Source: G038396625 sp038396625 (GTDB taxonomy: Bacteria > Bacillota > Clostridia > Peptostreptococcales > Thermotaleaceae). Taken from it: 64,000 nucleotides of DNA. Both the position numbers and the translations under genes were made by a program. Under the pieces are notes generated by a model. It searched no databases. It saw only the letters and a program-made list of their open reading frames with translations, and was not told the origin of the DNA. The DNA lies in assembly GCA_038396625.1 (NCBI GenBank), contig CP121688.1:1922001-1986000 (forward strand), read 5' to 3'. Numbering within the stretch: the first letter of the stretch is position 1; each line of letters begins with the position of its first letter. Shown piece by piece: positions 34,316 to 41,783 of the stretch.

Positions 34316-35392
34316 ATGAATGGGGAATTTATTGAAGCGTTGGACCAAATAGAAAAAGAAAAAGGAATTTCGAAAGACATATTAATTGAAGCCATTGAAG
34401 CTGCACTGATTTCTGCATACAAAAGAAATTATGGTTCTGCTCAAAATGTTAAGGTATATATTAATCGAGAGAGTGGAGAAGTAAGAGTATATTCGTTGAA
34501 AAATGTTGTAGAAGTTGTAGAAAATGATTTGCTAGAAATAAGTGTTGAAGATGCAAAAGAGATGGATAGCAACTATGAAGTCGAAGATGTCATAGAAAGA
34601 GAAGTTACACCTAAAAATTTTGGTAGAATTGCAGCGCAGACTGCAAAACAAGTAGTTGTACAAAGAATTAGAGAAGCGGAAAGAGGCATTATTTACGATG
34701 AATTTATCAATAAAGAGAGTGAAATCGTTACTGGAATTATCCAAAGAATCAGCAAAGGAAATGTGTTTATTAATTTAGGAAGAACCGAAGCGATTTTAAC
34801 ACCTACTGAACAAATACCTGGAGAAACTTATAAGCACAATGATAGAATAAAAACATACATCATTGAAGTGAAGAAGACAACAAAAGGACCACAAATTCTT
34901 GTTTCAAGAACACACCCTGGCTTGGTTAAGCGATTGTTTGAATTAGAAGTTCCTGAAATTCATGATGGAATAGTAGAAATCAAAAGCATCTCAAGAGAGG
35001 CTGGCTCTAGAAGCAAAATAGCTGTTTATTCTCATGATGACAATGTTGATCCTGTTGGGGCTTGTGTAGGACACAAAGGAACGAGAGTCCAAGCAATTGT
35101 AGATGAACTTAGAGGTGAAAAAATAGATATTATAAAATGGAGCGATAATCCTGAAGAGCTAATTGGAAGTTCTTTAAGTCCGGCTAAAGTGTTAAAAGTA
35201 ATTGTGAAAGAAGATGAAAAAACAGCTTTAGTAGTTGTTCCTGACTATCAACTGTCTCTTGCTATCGGGAAAGAAGGACAAAATGCAAGACTAGCTGCAA
35301 AGCTGACAAACTGGAAAATTGATATAAAGAGTGAGTCACAATATAATCAAACAGATACAGACCATGTAAATGAAGCAATAACCCAAGAATAG
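34316..35392 (+). CDS. nusA: Transcription termination/antitermination factor NusA
   Basis: NusA binds RNA polymerase and nascent RNA, and affects pausing and termination. The 358-residue product has the N-terminal polymerase-binding domain (about 1-130, starting with a run of the ALDQIEKEKGISKDILIEAIEAAL type). An S1 domain follows (about 135-200, with IVTGIIQRISKGNVFINLG), then two KH domains (GACVGHKGTRVQAIVDEL and LAIGKEGQNARLAAKL). The acidic C-terminal repeats of proteobacterial NusA are absent, as is normal in Firmicutes. AAGGAGGTG precedes the ATG. Confidence 0.98.
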   Translation: MNGEFIEALDQIEKEKGISKDILIEAIEAALISAYKRNYGSAQNVKVYINRESGEVRVYSLKNVVEVVENDLLEISVEDAKEMDSNYEVEDVIEREVTPKNFGRIAAQTAKQVVVQRIREAERGIIYDEFINKESEIVTGIIQRISKGNVFINLGRTEAILTPTEQIPGETYKHNDRIKTYIIEVKKTTKGPQILVSRTHPGLVKRLFELEVPEIHDGIVEIKSISREAGSRSKIAVYSHDDNVDPVGACVGHKGTRVQAIVDELRGEKIDIIKWSDNPEELIGSSLSPAKVLKVIVKEDEKTALVVVPDYQLSLAIGKEGQNARLAAKLTNWKIDIKSESQYNQTDTDHVNEAITQE

Positions 35393-35410
35393 AGTAGGAG
35401 GTATATAGCA

Positions 35411-35683
35411 ATGAAAGTAAAAAAAGTACCTCTAAGGCAATGTATTGGTTGTTTAACATCAAAACCTAAAAAAGAGTTAATTCGAGTTGTAAAAAATAAA
35501 AATGGGGAAATAAAGATAGATTTTACTGGAAAGGCTGCTGGTCGAGGTGCATACATATGCAATGATCTAGAATGTCTAAAGAAAATGCATAAAAAGAAGG
35601 CATTAAATAAAGCTTTTCAGCAGGAAATCAATGAAGAAATATATGATAAGTTATACGAGGAGTTAGAAGAAAATGGAAAATAA
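35411..35683 (+). CDS. rnpM: YlxR/RnpM family RNA-binding protein
   Basis: YlxR (DUF448), recently described as RnpM, a modulator of RNase P in Bacillus, is a small RNA-binding protein of the nusA operon. The 90-residue product has the motifs PLRQCIGCLTSKPKKELIRVV and GRGAYICNDLECLKK, including four Cys that could bind metal, and a basic helix (KMHKKKALNKAF). GTAGGAGG lies before the ATG. It overlaps the next gene by 11 bases. Confidence 0.92.
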   Translation: MKVKKVPLRQCIGCLTSKPKKELIRVVKNKNGEIKIDFTGKAAGRGAYICNDLECLKKMHKKKALNKAFQQEINEEIYDKLYEELEENGK

Positions 35684-36008
35684 GGTTTTTTCATTTTTAG
35701 GCTTGGCACAACGTTCAGGAAATTTAGTAACTGGAGAAGATACATGTAAATATCATATAAAAAAAAATGATATTGAGTTGGTTGTTGTAGCTGAGGATGC
35801 ATCTGATCATACTAAAAAAAAATTTTCCGATATGTCAAATCATAGGAATATAAAATTTATCATCTATGGTAAAAGAGAAAATTTATCCCATGCTGTTGGC
35901 AAAGTAAATAGAACGGTTTATGGCATTAAAGATGAACGTATTGCAAATAAAATTTTTTTCCTCATGAACCAAGATAAGGATGGTCCAAATAATTTGGGGG
36001 GTGAATAA
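35673..36008 (+). CDS. rplGA: L7Ae/L30e-family ribosomal-like protein (YlxQ)
   Basis: This 111-residue protein belongs to the L7Ae/L30e/S12e/Gadd45 family that binds kink-turn RNA. It reads KVFSFLGLAQRSGNLVTGEDTCKYHIKKNDIELVVVAEDASDHTKKKFSD in separate blocks, with the typical glycine turn and Asp-Ala-Ser segment. In Bacillus the equivalent, YlxQ, lies between ylxR and infB, as here. It starts inside rnpM (overlap 11 bases) and ends two bases before infB, suggesting coupled translation. Confidence 0.88.
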   Translation: MENKVFSFLGLAQRSGNLVTGEDTCKYHIKKNDIELVVVAEDASDHTKKKFSDMSNHRNIKFIIYGKRENLSHAVGKVNRTVYGIKDERIANKIFFLMNQDKDGPNNLGGE

Positions 36009-36010
36009 AC

Positions 36011-38041
36011 ATGTCAAAAGTACGAGTATACCAGTTGGCAAAAGAATTAGGAGTAACTAGTAAAGAGCTGATCAATTCATTAAGCGAATTTGATATAGAA
36101 GTATCTAATCATATGAGCACAATAGAAGATGAAGCAGTAGATATGATGAAGGAGTTGTATAGCATAGAGGTAAAAGATAAAAAAGTAGAAAAGAAACAAT
36201 CAAGTAAAAAGATAAATAGCAAGAATAAGAAGGAAAAAAATCAAGATAATAATAATGAGAAGGTGGAAGAAATTCATCAAGATATAATAACGCAAATGAT
36301 TAAATTACCAGAAAGTATTACTGTAAATGATTTCGCAGACAAGATAGGAAAAAATGCATCTGAAATCATGACAAAACTTATTGCACAGGGAGTTTTTGCT
36401 ACAATTAATCAACAAATTGATTTTGATACAGCAGCCTCAATTGCTTTAGATTTTGGAATTGATGTTGAAAAAGAAGAAGATGTGGTAGAAATTGAATTTG
36501 GCTTAGATCAAACAGCTGATGATCCAAAAGATTTAAAAGAACGGCCACCTGTCATCACCGTAATGGGACACGTAGATCATGGAAAGACATCATTGCTTGA
36601 TGCCATAAGAAATACACATGTTACAGAAAAAGAAGCTGGAGGAATTACACAACATATAGGAGCCTCTGAAGTAGAAGTAAATGGCAAGAGAATTGCATTT
36701 TTAGATACACCAGGTCATGAAGCATTTACGTCTATGAGAGCTAGAGGAGCAAGCATAACAGATATTGCTATTTTGGTTGTTGCTGCAGATGATGGAGTAA
36801 TGCCTCAAACTTTAGAGGCAATCAATCATGCTAAAGCTGCTAATGTTCCTATCATTGTAGCATTAAATAAAATTGATAAGATAGGTGCGAATCCAGATAG
36901 AGTAAAGCAAGAATTGTCAGAAAATGGTGTTTTGATAGAAGAATGGGGTGGAGATACCATTTGTGTTCCTGTTTCAGCGTTAAAAGGAACAGGGATTGAT
37001 AATTTATTGGAGATGATTTTACTTGTGGCAGAAATGCTTGAGCTTAAAGCAAATCCTAATAAATTAGCATTAGGTACAGTTATAGAAGCAAAGCTTGATA
37101 AAAGTAGAGGTCCAGTAGCTACTGTTCTTATTCAAGATGGGACATTAAAAGTTGGAGATTCTGTTGTAGCTGGAGCAGCGTATGGACGTATTAGAGCTAT
37201 GACTAATGATAAAGGAAAACCTATTAAAAAAGCAGGACCTTCTACTGCTGTTGAGATTTTAGGATTATCTGATGCACCTCAAGCAGGTGATTTATTTAAC
37301 GCAGTAAAAGAAGATAAGATTGCTAGACAAATTGTTGAAAAGAGACGGGCTAAAATTAGAGAAGAAAGCTTAAATGCTACTGCTAAAGTGTCACTAGAAG
37401 ATTTATTTAAACATATTCAACAAGGCGATGTAAAAGAATTAAATATTATTGTAAAGGCTGATGTTCAAGGTTCTGTAGAGGCTGTAAAACAGTCATTATT
37501 AAAATTAAGTAATGATGAAGTAAAAGTAAAAGTAATACACGGAGGAGTAGGTACAATTACTGAATCAGATATTATGTTAGCATCTGCTTCAAATGCTATT
37601 ATTATAGGATTTAATGTAAGACCTTCTTCAACGGTAATGAATGTGGCGCAAAGGGAAAGTGTAGATGTAAGAACATATAGAATCATATATGAAGCGATAG
37701 CAGATGTAGAAGCAGCTATGAAAGGAATGCTTGATCCAGAGTATAAAGAAGTGGTATTAGGAAAGGTTGAAATAAGGGCTACTTTTAAAGTGCCTGGCGC
37801 AGGAACTATAGGTGGAGCCTATGTACAGGAAGGTAAAGTGTTAAGAAATGCAAAAGTAAGACTTGTTCGTGACGGAATCGTAATATTTGAAGGTGCTATA
37901 TCATCTTTAAAACGGTTTAAAGATGATGTAAAAGAAGTAGCAAGTGGTTATGAGTGTGGAATAGGTTTAGAAAATTATAATGACATAAAAGAAGGGGATA
38001 TCATTGAACCTTTTATTATTGAAGAAATTAAAAGGGGTTAA
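36011..38041 (+). CDS. infB: Translation initiation factor IF-2
   Basis: IF-2 is the GTPase that places initiator tRNA and joins the subunits. The 676-residue product has an N-terminal IF2 domain (RVYQLAKELGVTSKELINSL), a short Lys/Asn-rich linker (about 55-95), a second IF2-N domain (about 95-145), and the G domain. G1 is GHVDHGKTSLLDAI (about residue 186), followed by DTPGHEAF and NKIDK. Domains II, III and the tRNA-binding domain IV follow, with the motif FKVPGAGTIGGAYVQEGKV. Length is on the short side because the linker is compact. The ribosome site GGGGGGTG overlaps the end of the previous gene. Confidence 0.98.
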   Translation: MSKVRVYQLAKELGVTSKELINSLSEFDIEVSNHMSTIEDEAVDMMKELYSIEVKDKKVEKKQSSKKINSKNKKEKNQDNNNEKVEEIHQDIITQMIKLPESITVNDFADKIGKNASEIMTKLIAQGVFATINQQIDFDTAASIALDFGIDVEKEEDVVEIEFGLDQTADDPKDLKERPPVITVMGHVDHGKTSLLDAIRNTHVTEKEAGGITQHIGASEVEVNGKRIAFLDTPGHEAFTSMRARGASITDIAILVVAADDGVMPQTLEAINHAKAANVPIIVALNKIDKIGANPDRVKQELSENGVLIEEWGGDTICVPVSALKGTGIDNLLEMILLVAEMLELKANPNKLALGTVIEAKLDKSRGPVATVLIQDGTLKVGDSVVAGAAYGRIRAMTNDKGKPIKKAGPSTAVEILGLSDAPQAGDLFNAVKEDKIARQIVEKRRAKIREESLNATAKVSLEDLFKHIQQGDVKELNIIVKADVQGSVEAVKQSLLKLSNDEVKVKVIHGGVGTITESDIMLASASNAIIIGFNVRPSSTVMNVAQRESVDVRTYRIIYEAIADVEAAMKGMLDPEYKEVVLGKVEIRATFKVPGAGTIGGAYVQEGKVLRNAKVRLVRDGIVIFEGAISSLKRFKDDVKEVASGYECGIGLENYNDIKEGDIIEPFIIEEIKRG

Positions 38042-38070
38042 TATAGCTACCAAAGAGAGGTGGTTTTTAT

Positions 38071-38448
38071 ATGGGCTATCCAAGAGTGAGTAGAATTAAT
38101 GAAGAAATTAAAAAATTAGTCAGCAAGATGGTATTAAATGAGTTGAAAGATCCTAGAATATCTTCTCTAACTAGCGTGGTGGCTGTTGAGGTAACGAGAG
38201 ATCTAAGATATGCAAATATTTATATTAGTGTATATGGTTCGCAAGAAGAAAAAGACAATACAATTATTGCGCTTACGAAGGCTGCAGGATTTGTGCGAAA
38301 AGAAATAGGAAAGAATTTAAAATTAAGATATACGCCTGAACCTATATTTAAAATTGATAGTTCTATTGAAAAAGGTATCTATATATCCGACTTGATTAAT
38401 AAAGTAAAAGAAAAGGAAAATATAGATGGGGATTCAAATGATGAATAA
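38071..38448 (+). CDS. rbfA: Ribosome-binding factor A
   Basis: RbfA is a KH-like protein needed for late 30S maturation and 16S 5'-end processing. The 125-residue product begins MGYPRVSRINEEIKKLVSKMVLNELKDPRI, followed by VAVEVTRDLRYANIYISVYG and LRYTPEPIFKIDSSIEKG, the standard family blocks. GAGAGGTGG precedes the ATG. Its last codons overlap the start of nrnA. Confidence 0.96.
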   Translation: MGYPRVSRINEEIKKLVSKMVLNELKDPRISSLTSVVAVEVTRDLRYANIYISVYGSQEEKDNTIIALTKAAGFVRKEIGKNLKLRYTPEPIFKIDSSIEKGIYISDLINKVKEKENIDGDSNDE

Positions 38449-39397
38449 TATTAAAGAAATTATAGAGGTTATTAGAAACAAAAAAAACATTCTTATTCTT
38501 CCACATATTTTGCCAGATGGAGACACGATAGGCTCATCTATTGCACTGAATTTGGTATTAAAAAGCATGGGAAAGTGCTCCTGCATTTTATTAGATGAGA
38601 TTGTGCCTTATAATCTTCGGTTTCTCCCATGTGGAGATATTTGTACTAGCTTAGCGGATAACTTTATTCCTGATTTAGTCATATCTGTTGATTGTAGTGA
38701 TGTTGATAGATTAGGGAAAAGAAAGGAATTTTTTGACCAGGCTTCTTGTAGCTTAAATATAGATCATCATATTACAAATGTGGGATTTGCAAAGTATAAC
38801 TTTATTGATGCAAAAGCAGCTGCTACGGGAGAACTTATATATAAGATAGCAATGGAACTAGATATTCCTATTACTACTCAAATGGCTACTTGCTTATACG
38901 CTGCTTTATCAACAGATACTGGCAGCTTTAGGTATGACAATACATCCCCTCAGACACATCGAATTGTTGCAAAACTAATGGAAAGCAACATTGATCTCAA
39001 TAAGATAACAACAGAAATATATCAAAATAAGCCTGTAAAAAAGATCAAGCTTTTAACAGAAGCTTTGAATACGTTACAGTTTTACTGGGATGGTAGGTTA
39101 GCTATTTTATATACTACTTTAGATATGCTAAAAAAATATGATGTACAACCAGAAGATACGGATGGTTTAATTGAATTTGCAAGAGATATCAATGGTGTAG
39201 AAGTAGGTGTATTTCTCAAACAAATGAAAGAACATGAAATAAAAGTAGGATTTAGAGCAAAATATGATGCTGATGTTAGTGAAATTGCAAAAAAATTTGG
39301 AGGTGGAGGCCATAAAAAAGCCTCTGGATGTACAATTTACGATACTCTTGAAAATGCTAAGGACCAAATCATTAACACAATAGAAAAGTGTTTGTAG
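38438..39397 (+). CDS. nrnA: NrnA-type DHH/DHHA1 nano-RNase and pAp phosphatase
   Basis: NrnA degrades RNA oligos of a few nucleotides and dephosphorylates pAp. The product has the DHH domain with LPHILPDGDTIGSSIAL, VISVDCSD and LNIDHHITN for metal binding. The DHHA1 domain ends with the substrate loop GGGGHKKASG. I placed the start at the tandem ATG at 38438, giving 319 residues and a short overlap with rbfA; ATG 38426 is also in frame. In Bacillus nrnA lies elsewhere, but rbfA-nrnA-truB is common in Clostridia. Confidence 0.94.
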   Translation: MMNNIKEIIEVIRNKKNILILPHILPDGDTIGSSIALNLVLKSMGKCSCILLDEIVPYNLRFLPCGDICTSLADNFIPDLVISVDCSDVDRLGKRKEFFDQASCSLNIDHHITNVGFAKYNFIDAKAAATGELIYKIAMELDIPITTQMATCLYAALSTDTGSFRYDNTSPQTHRIVAKLMESNIDLNKITTEIYQNKPVKKIKLLTEALNTLQFYWDGRLAILYTTLDMLKKYDVQPEDTDGLIEFARDINGVEVGVFLKQMKEHEIKVGFRAKYDADVSEIAKKFGGGGHKKASGCTIYDTLENAKDQIINTIEKCL

Positions 39398-39405
39398 GTG
39401 ATTGG

Positions 39406-40305
39406 ATGAAGAGTGGAATTATAAATATTTTAAAACCACCCAACATGACTTCTCATGATGTAGTGAATTTTCTGAGGAAGATATTTAATACAAAAAAGGT
39501 AGGACATACGGGGACTTTAGATCCAATGGCAGCAGGTGTGTTGCCGATTTGCATTGGAAATGCTACAAAAATTAGTCAATATCTTTTAAATGATACAAAA
39601 AAATATAGATGTGAAATGATTTTGGGTGGGAACACAGATACACAAGATCGATGGGGAAATATTCTTACTACTAGAAGTGTGAATATTAATGAGAAGGATA
39701 TTATAGATGTTTTTCATTCTTTTAAAGGGGAAATCGCTCAAGTTCCTCCTATGTATTCTGCTATAAAGCATAAAGGCAAAAAACTTTATGAATTAGCCAG
39801 AAAAGGAGAAACAGTTGAAAGGGCAGAAAGAAAAGTATTTATTTATGAATTAGATATCATTAGAATAAAAAACGAACGTATTTTATTTGATGTATTGTGC
39901 TCTAAAGGTACCTATGTTAGAACTTTATGTGAAGATATAGGAAATCAGTTGGGCTGTGGAGCGTATATGTCTTTTCTTTTAAGAACACAAAGTGGACGAT
40001 TTACCTTAGGAGATAGTGTAACTTTAGAGCGTCTAGAGAATACATGTATACGACAAATTGAAGAAGCATTTTTAATTCCCATGGATTACCCATTAGTATA
40101 TATGTCTAAAGTAAAGATAAAAACAAAATCAGGAAAATATTTACTAAATGGAAATAATATTTACTTAAAAAACATTGAAAGCTATGATGACTTACCTTTA
40201 GGTTCTATGGTAAGATTGTATTTGGATGATAAGTTTATTGCTTTAGGAAAAGTAAGAAATGATAAGGATCAAATATACGTCGATATTGATAGAGTTTTTA
40301 ACTAA
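39406..40305 (+). CDS. truB: tRNA pseudouridine-55 synthase TruB
   Basis: TruB makes pseudouridine 55 in the T-loop of tRNAs. From ATG 39406 the 299-residue product reads MKSGIINILKPPNMTSHDVV, with the catalytic D39 in KVGHTGTLDPMAAGVLP. The family blocks DTQDRWGN, QVPPMYSAIKHKGKKLYELAR and CSKGTYVRTLCEDIG follow. A smaller C-terminal PUA-like domain ends the protein. AGGTGATTGG lies before this ATG; the in-frame GTG at 39388 would overlap nrnA further and is rejected. Confidence 0.97.
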   Translation: MKSGIINILKPPNMTSHDVVNFLRKIFNTKKVGHTGTLDPMAAGVLPICIGNATKISQYLLNDTKKYRCEMILGGNTDTQDRWGNILTTRSVNINEKDIIDVFHSFKGEIAQVPPMYSAIKHKGKKLYELARKGETVERAERKVFIYELDIIRIKNERILFDVLCSKGTYVRTLCEDIGNQLGCGAYMSFLLRTQSGRFTLGDSVTLERLENTCIRQIEEAFLIPMDYPLVYMSKVKIKTKSGKYLLNGNNIYLKNIESYDDLPLGSMVRLYLDDKFIALGKVRNDKDQIYVDIDRVFN

Positions 40306-40317
40306 AGGGGCAGTAAT

Positions 40318-41247
40318 ATGAAAATCATAACCTCATTAGAAAATAGTGAGTTAAACTTTTTTGAAACAGGAGTTGCATTAGGGAACTTTGATGGTGTACA
40401 CATTGGTCATCAGGCCTTAATTGTGAATTTAATAGACATCTGTAAGCAAAACAATCTTAAAAGTATTGTTTACACTTTTCAAAACCATCCTAAAAGGTTA
40501 ACTTCTTTACAAGGAGCACCAAAAAAAATTATATCAAGTGAACAAAAATTTCATATTTTGAAAGAGATGGGCGTTGACTATGTTTTTTTTGTTGCATTTG
40601 ATGAATATCAAAGAAAACTAAGCCCAGAAGATTTTGTAAAAAAAATATTAAAAGATAAGCTTAAGATGGTGCATAGTGTGGTAGGATTTGATTATCATTT
40701 TGGTTATAAAGCGCAAGGTAATATTCACCTCTTGAATGCTCTAAAGGAAAAATATTCTTATGATACGAGAATAATAGAAGCAGTAAAAATACAAGATGAA
40801 GTAATTAGTAGTACAGGAATTCGTAAATTGATTGAAAAAGGGGATATAAACAAAGTAAATTTATTTTTAGGTAGAAAGTATTCTATTAAAGGTAAAGTGA
40901 TACGAGGAAAGGGAAATGGAAAAGAGTTTGGTTTTCCAACAGCAAATCTAGCTATAGACTGTGATTTGATTTTACCTAGTGCAGGAGTATACTTTACAAA
41001 AACAATTGTTGATAGTTGTATTTATCATAGCATTACCAACATAGGTTTTAATCCTACTTTGGGGATGAACCCCATTAGTGTAGAAACCCATATTTTAAAC
41101 TTTGACAAAGATATATACGGAAGAGAGATCGAAATCTTATTTTTTCAGAAATCTAGAGACGAAATAAAGCATACAGCTATTAGTGATTTAATCAAACAAA
41201 TTGAGATGGATGTGCACTTAGTAAAAAAATTTTTTGATATAGATTAA
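40318..41247 (+). CDS. ribF: Bifunctional riboflavin kinase/FAD synthetase
   Basis: RibF (RibC in Bacillus) converts riboflavin to FMN and FMN to FAD. The 309-residue product has an N-terminal nucleotidyltransferase domain with LGNFDGVHIGHQALI (HxGH-type motif) and ISSTGIRKLI (SSTxIR). A C-terminal riboflavin kinase domain starts around RGKGNGKEFGFPTANL and continues with FNPTLG and FDKDIYGREIEI. AAGGGG precedes the ATG. No FMN riboswitch is seen nearby, in line with a housekeeping synthetase. Confidence 0.97.
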   Translation: MKIITSLENSELNFFETGVALGNFDGVHIGHQALIVNLIDICKQNNLKSIVYTFQNHPKRLTSLQGAPKKIISSEQKFHILKEMGVDYVFFVAFDEYQRKLSPEDFVKKILKDKLKMVHSVVGFDYHFGYKAQGNIHLLNALKEKYSYDTRIIEAVKIQDEVISSTGIRKLIEKGDINKVNLFLGRKYSIKGKVIRGKGNGKEFGFPTANLAIDCDLILPSAGVYFTKTIVDSCIYHSITNIGFNPTLGMNPISVETHILNFDKDIYGREIEILFFQKSRDEIKHTAISDLIKQIEMDVHLVKKFFDID

Positions 41248-41253
41248 TGCTTC

Positions 41254-41282
41254 TTTACAATAGAAAGATAGTGTGATACAAT
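41254..41282 (+). promoter_or_regulatory. Sigma-A promoter of rpsO
   Basis: TTTACA (41254-41259) and TACAAT (41277-41282) are 17 bases apart, directly after the ribF stop. The transcript would begin near 41289 and carry a leader of about 87 bases before the rpsO ATG. Confidence 0.75.
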
Positions 41283-41299
41283 AATGCATTGTAGAGAAC

Positions 41300-41356
41300 C
41301 ATGTGCTATGTAATACGAGACTCCGACGTATTACTTGGCTTGTGGGGATATTTTAT
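41300..41356 (+). promoter_or_regulatory. Candidate S15 autoregulatory leader of rpsO
   Basis: GTAATACG (41310-41317) pairs perfectly with CGTATTAC (41327-41334) around a nine-base loop, AGACTCCGA. Flanking CCAT (41299-41302) and GTGG (41342-41345) can close an outer helix. The element lies between the promoter and the ribosome site of the S15 gene. S15 leaders in other bacteria bind S15 and block translation; that this one does so is inference. Confidence 0.55.
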
Positions 41357-41375
41357 AGAGGAGGTGAATACAACG

Positions 41376-41645
41376 ATGACAATGGACAAAGAAAAAAAAC
41401 AATCTATCATTAGTGAATATCGTGTACATGAAAGTGATACTGGTTCACCAGAAGTGCAAATTGCAATTCTGACAACTAGAATTAATGAATTAAATGAGCA
41501 TTTAAAGGCTCATAAAAAAGACCATCATTCACGTCGTGGACTATTAAAAATGGTTGGTAAAAGAAGAAACTTACTTAACTATTTAAAGGACAAAGATATT
41601 GAAAGATATAGAAGCATTATTCAAAATTTAGGTTTAAGAAAGTAG
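41376..41645 (+). CDS. rpsO: Ribosomal protein S15
   Basis: S15 binds 16S rRNA at a three-way junction early in 30S assembly. From ATG 41376 the 89-residue product is the usual size and contains EYRVHESDTGSPEVQIAILT, LNEHLKAHKKDHHSRRGLL and VGKRRNLLNYLKDKD, all S15 hallmarks. GAGGAGGTGA is seven bases upstream; a second ATG two codons later is possible. A longer reading from 41301 would cover the leader and is rejected. Confidence 0.98.
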   Translation: MTMDKEKKQSIISEYRVHESDTGSPEVQIAILTTRINELNEHLKAHKKDHHSRRGLLKMVGKRRNLLNYLKDKDIERYRSIIQNLGLRK

Positions 41646-41653
41646 CACTTACT

Positions 41654-41681
41654 GAGCGGGAATGTCCCGCTCTATTATTTT
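41654..41681 (+). terminator. Terminator after rpsO
   Basis: GAGCGGGA (41654-41661) pairs perfectly with TCCCGCTC (41665-41672) around ATG, followed by TATTATTTT. A GC-rich stem with a T-rich tail; termination may be partial, as pnp follows about 100 bases later. Confidence 0.85.
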
Positions 41682-41783
41682 ATTACATTACATAAAAGAA
41701 TTTTATTCATAATGTAGGAAATAATATAAAGAGTGTCGAATTAATTGGATAGAATGATTAATAATGCAATAAGGAGGTAGAAA

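Noticed and set aside
41301..41375. N-terminal extension of S15
   Set aside because: It covers the structured leader and ribosome site; S15 proteins have no such extension.
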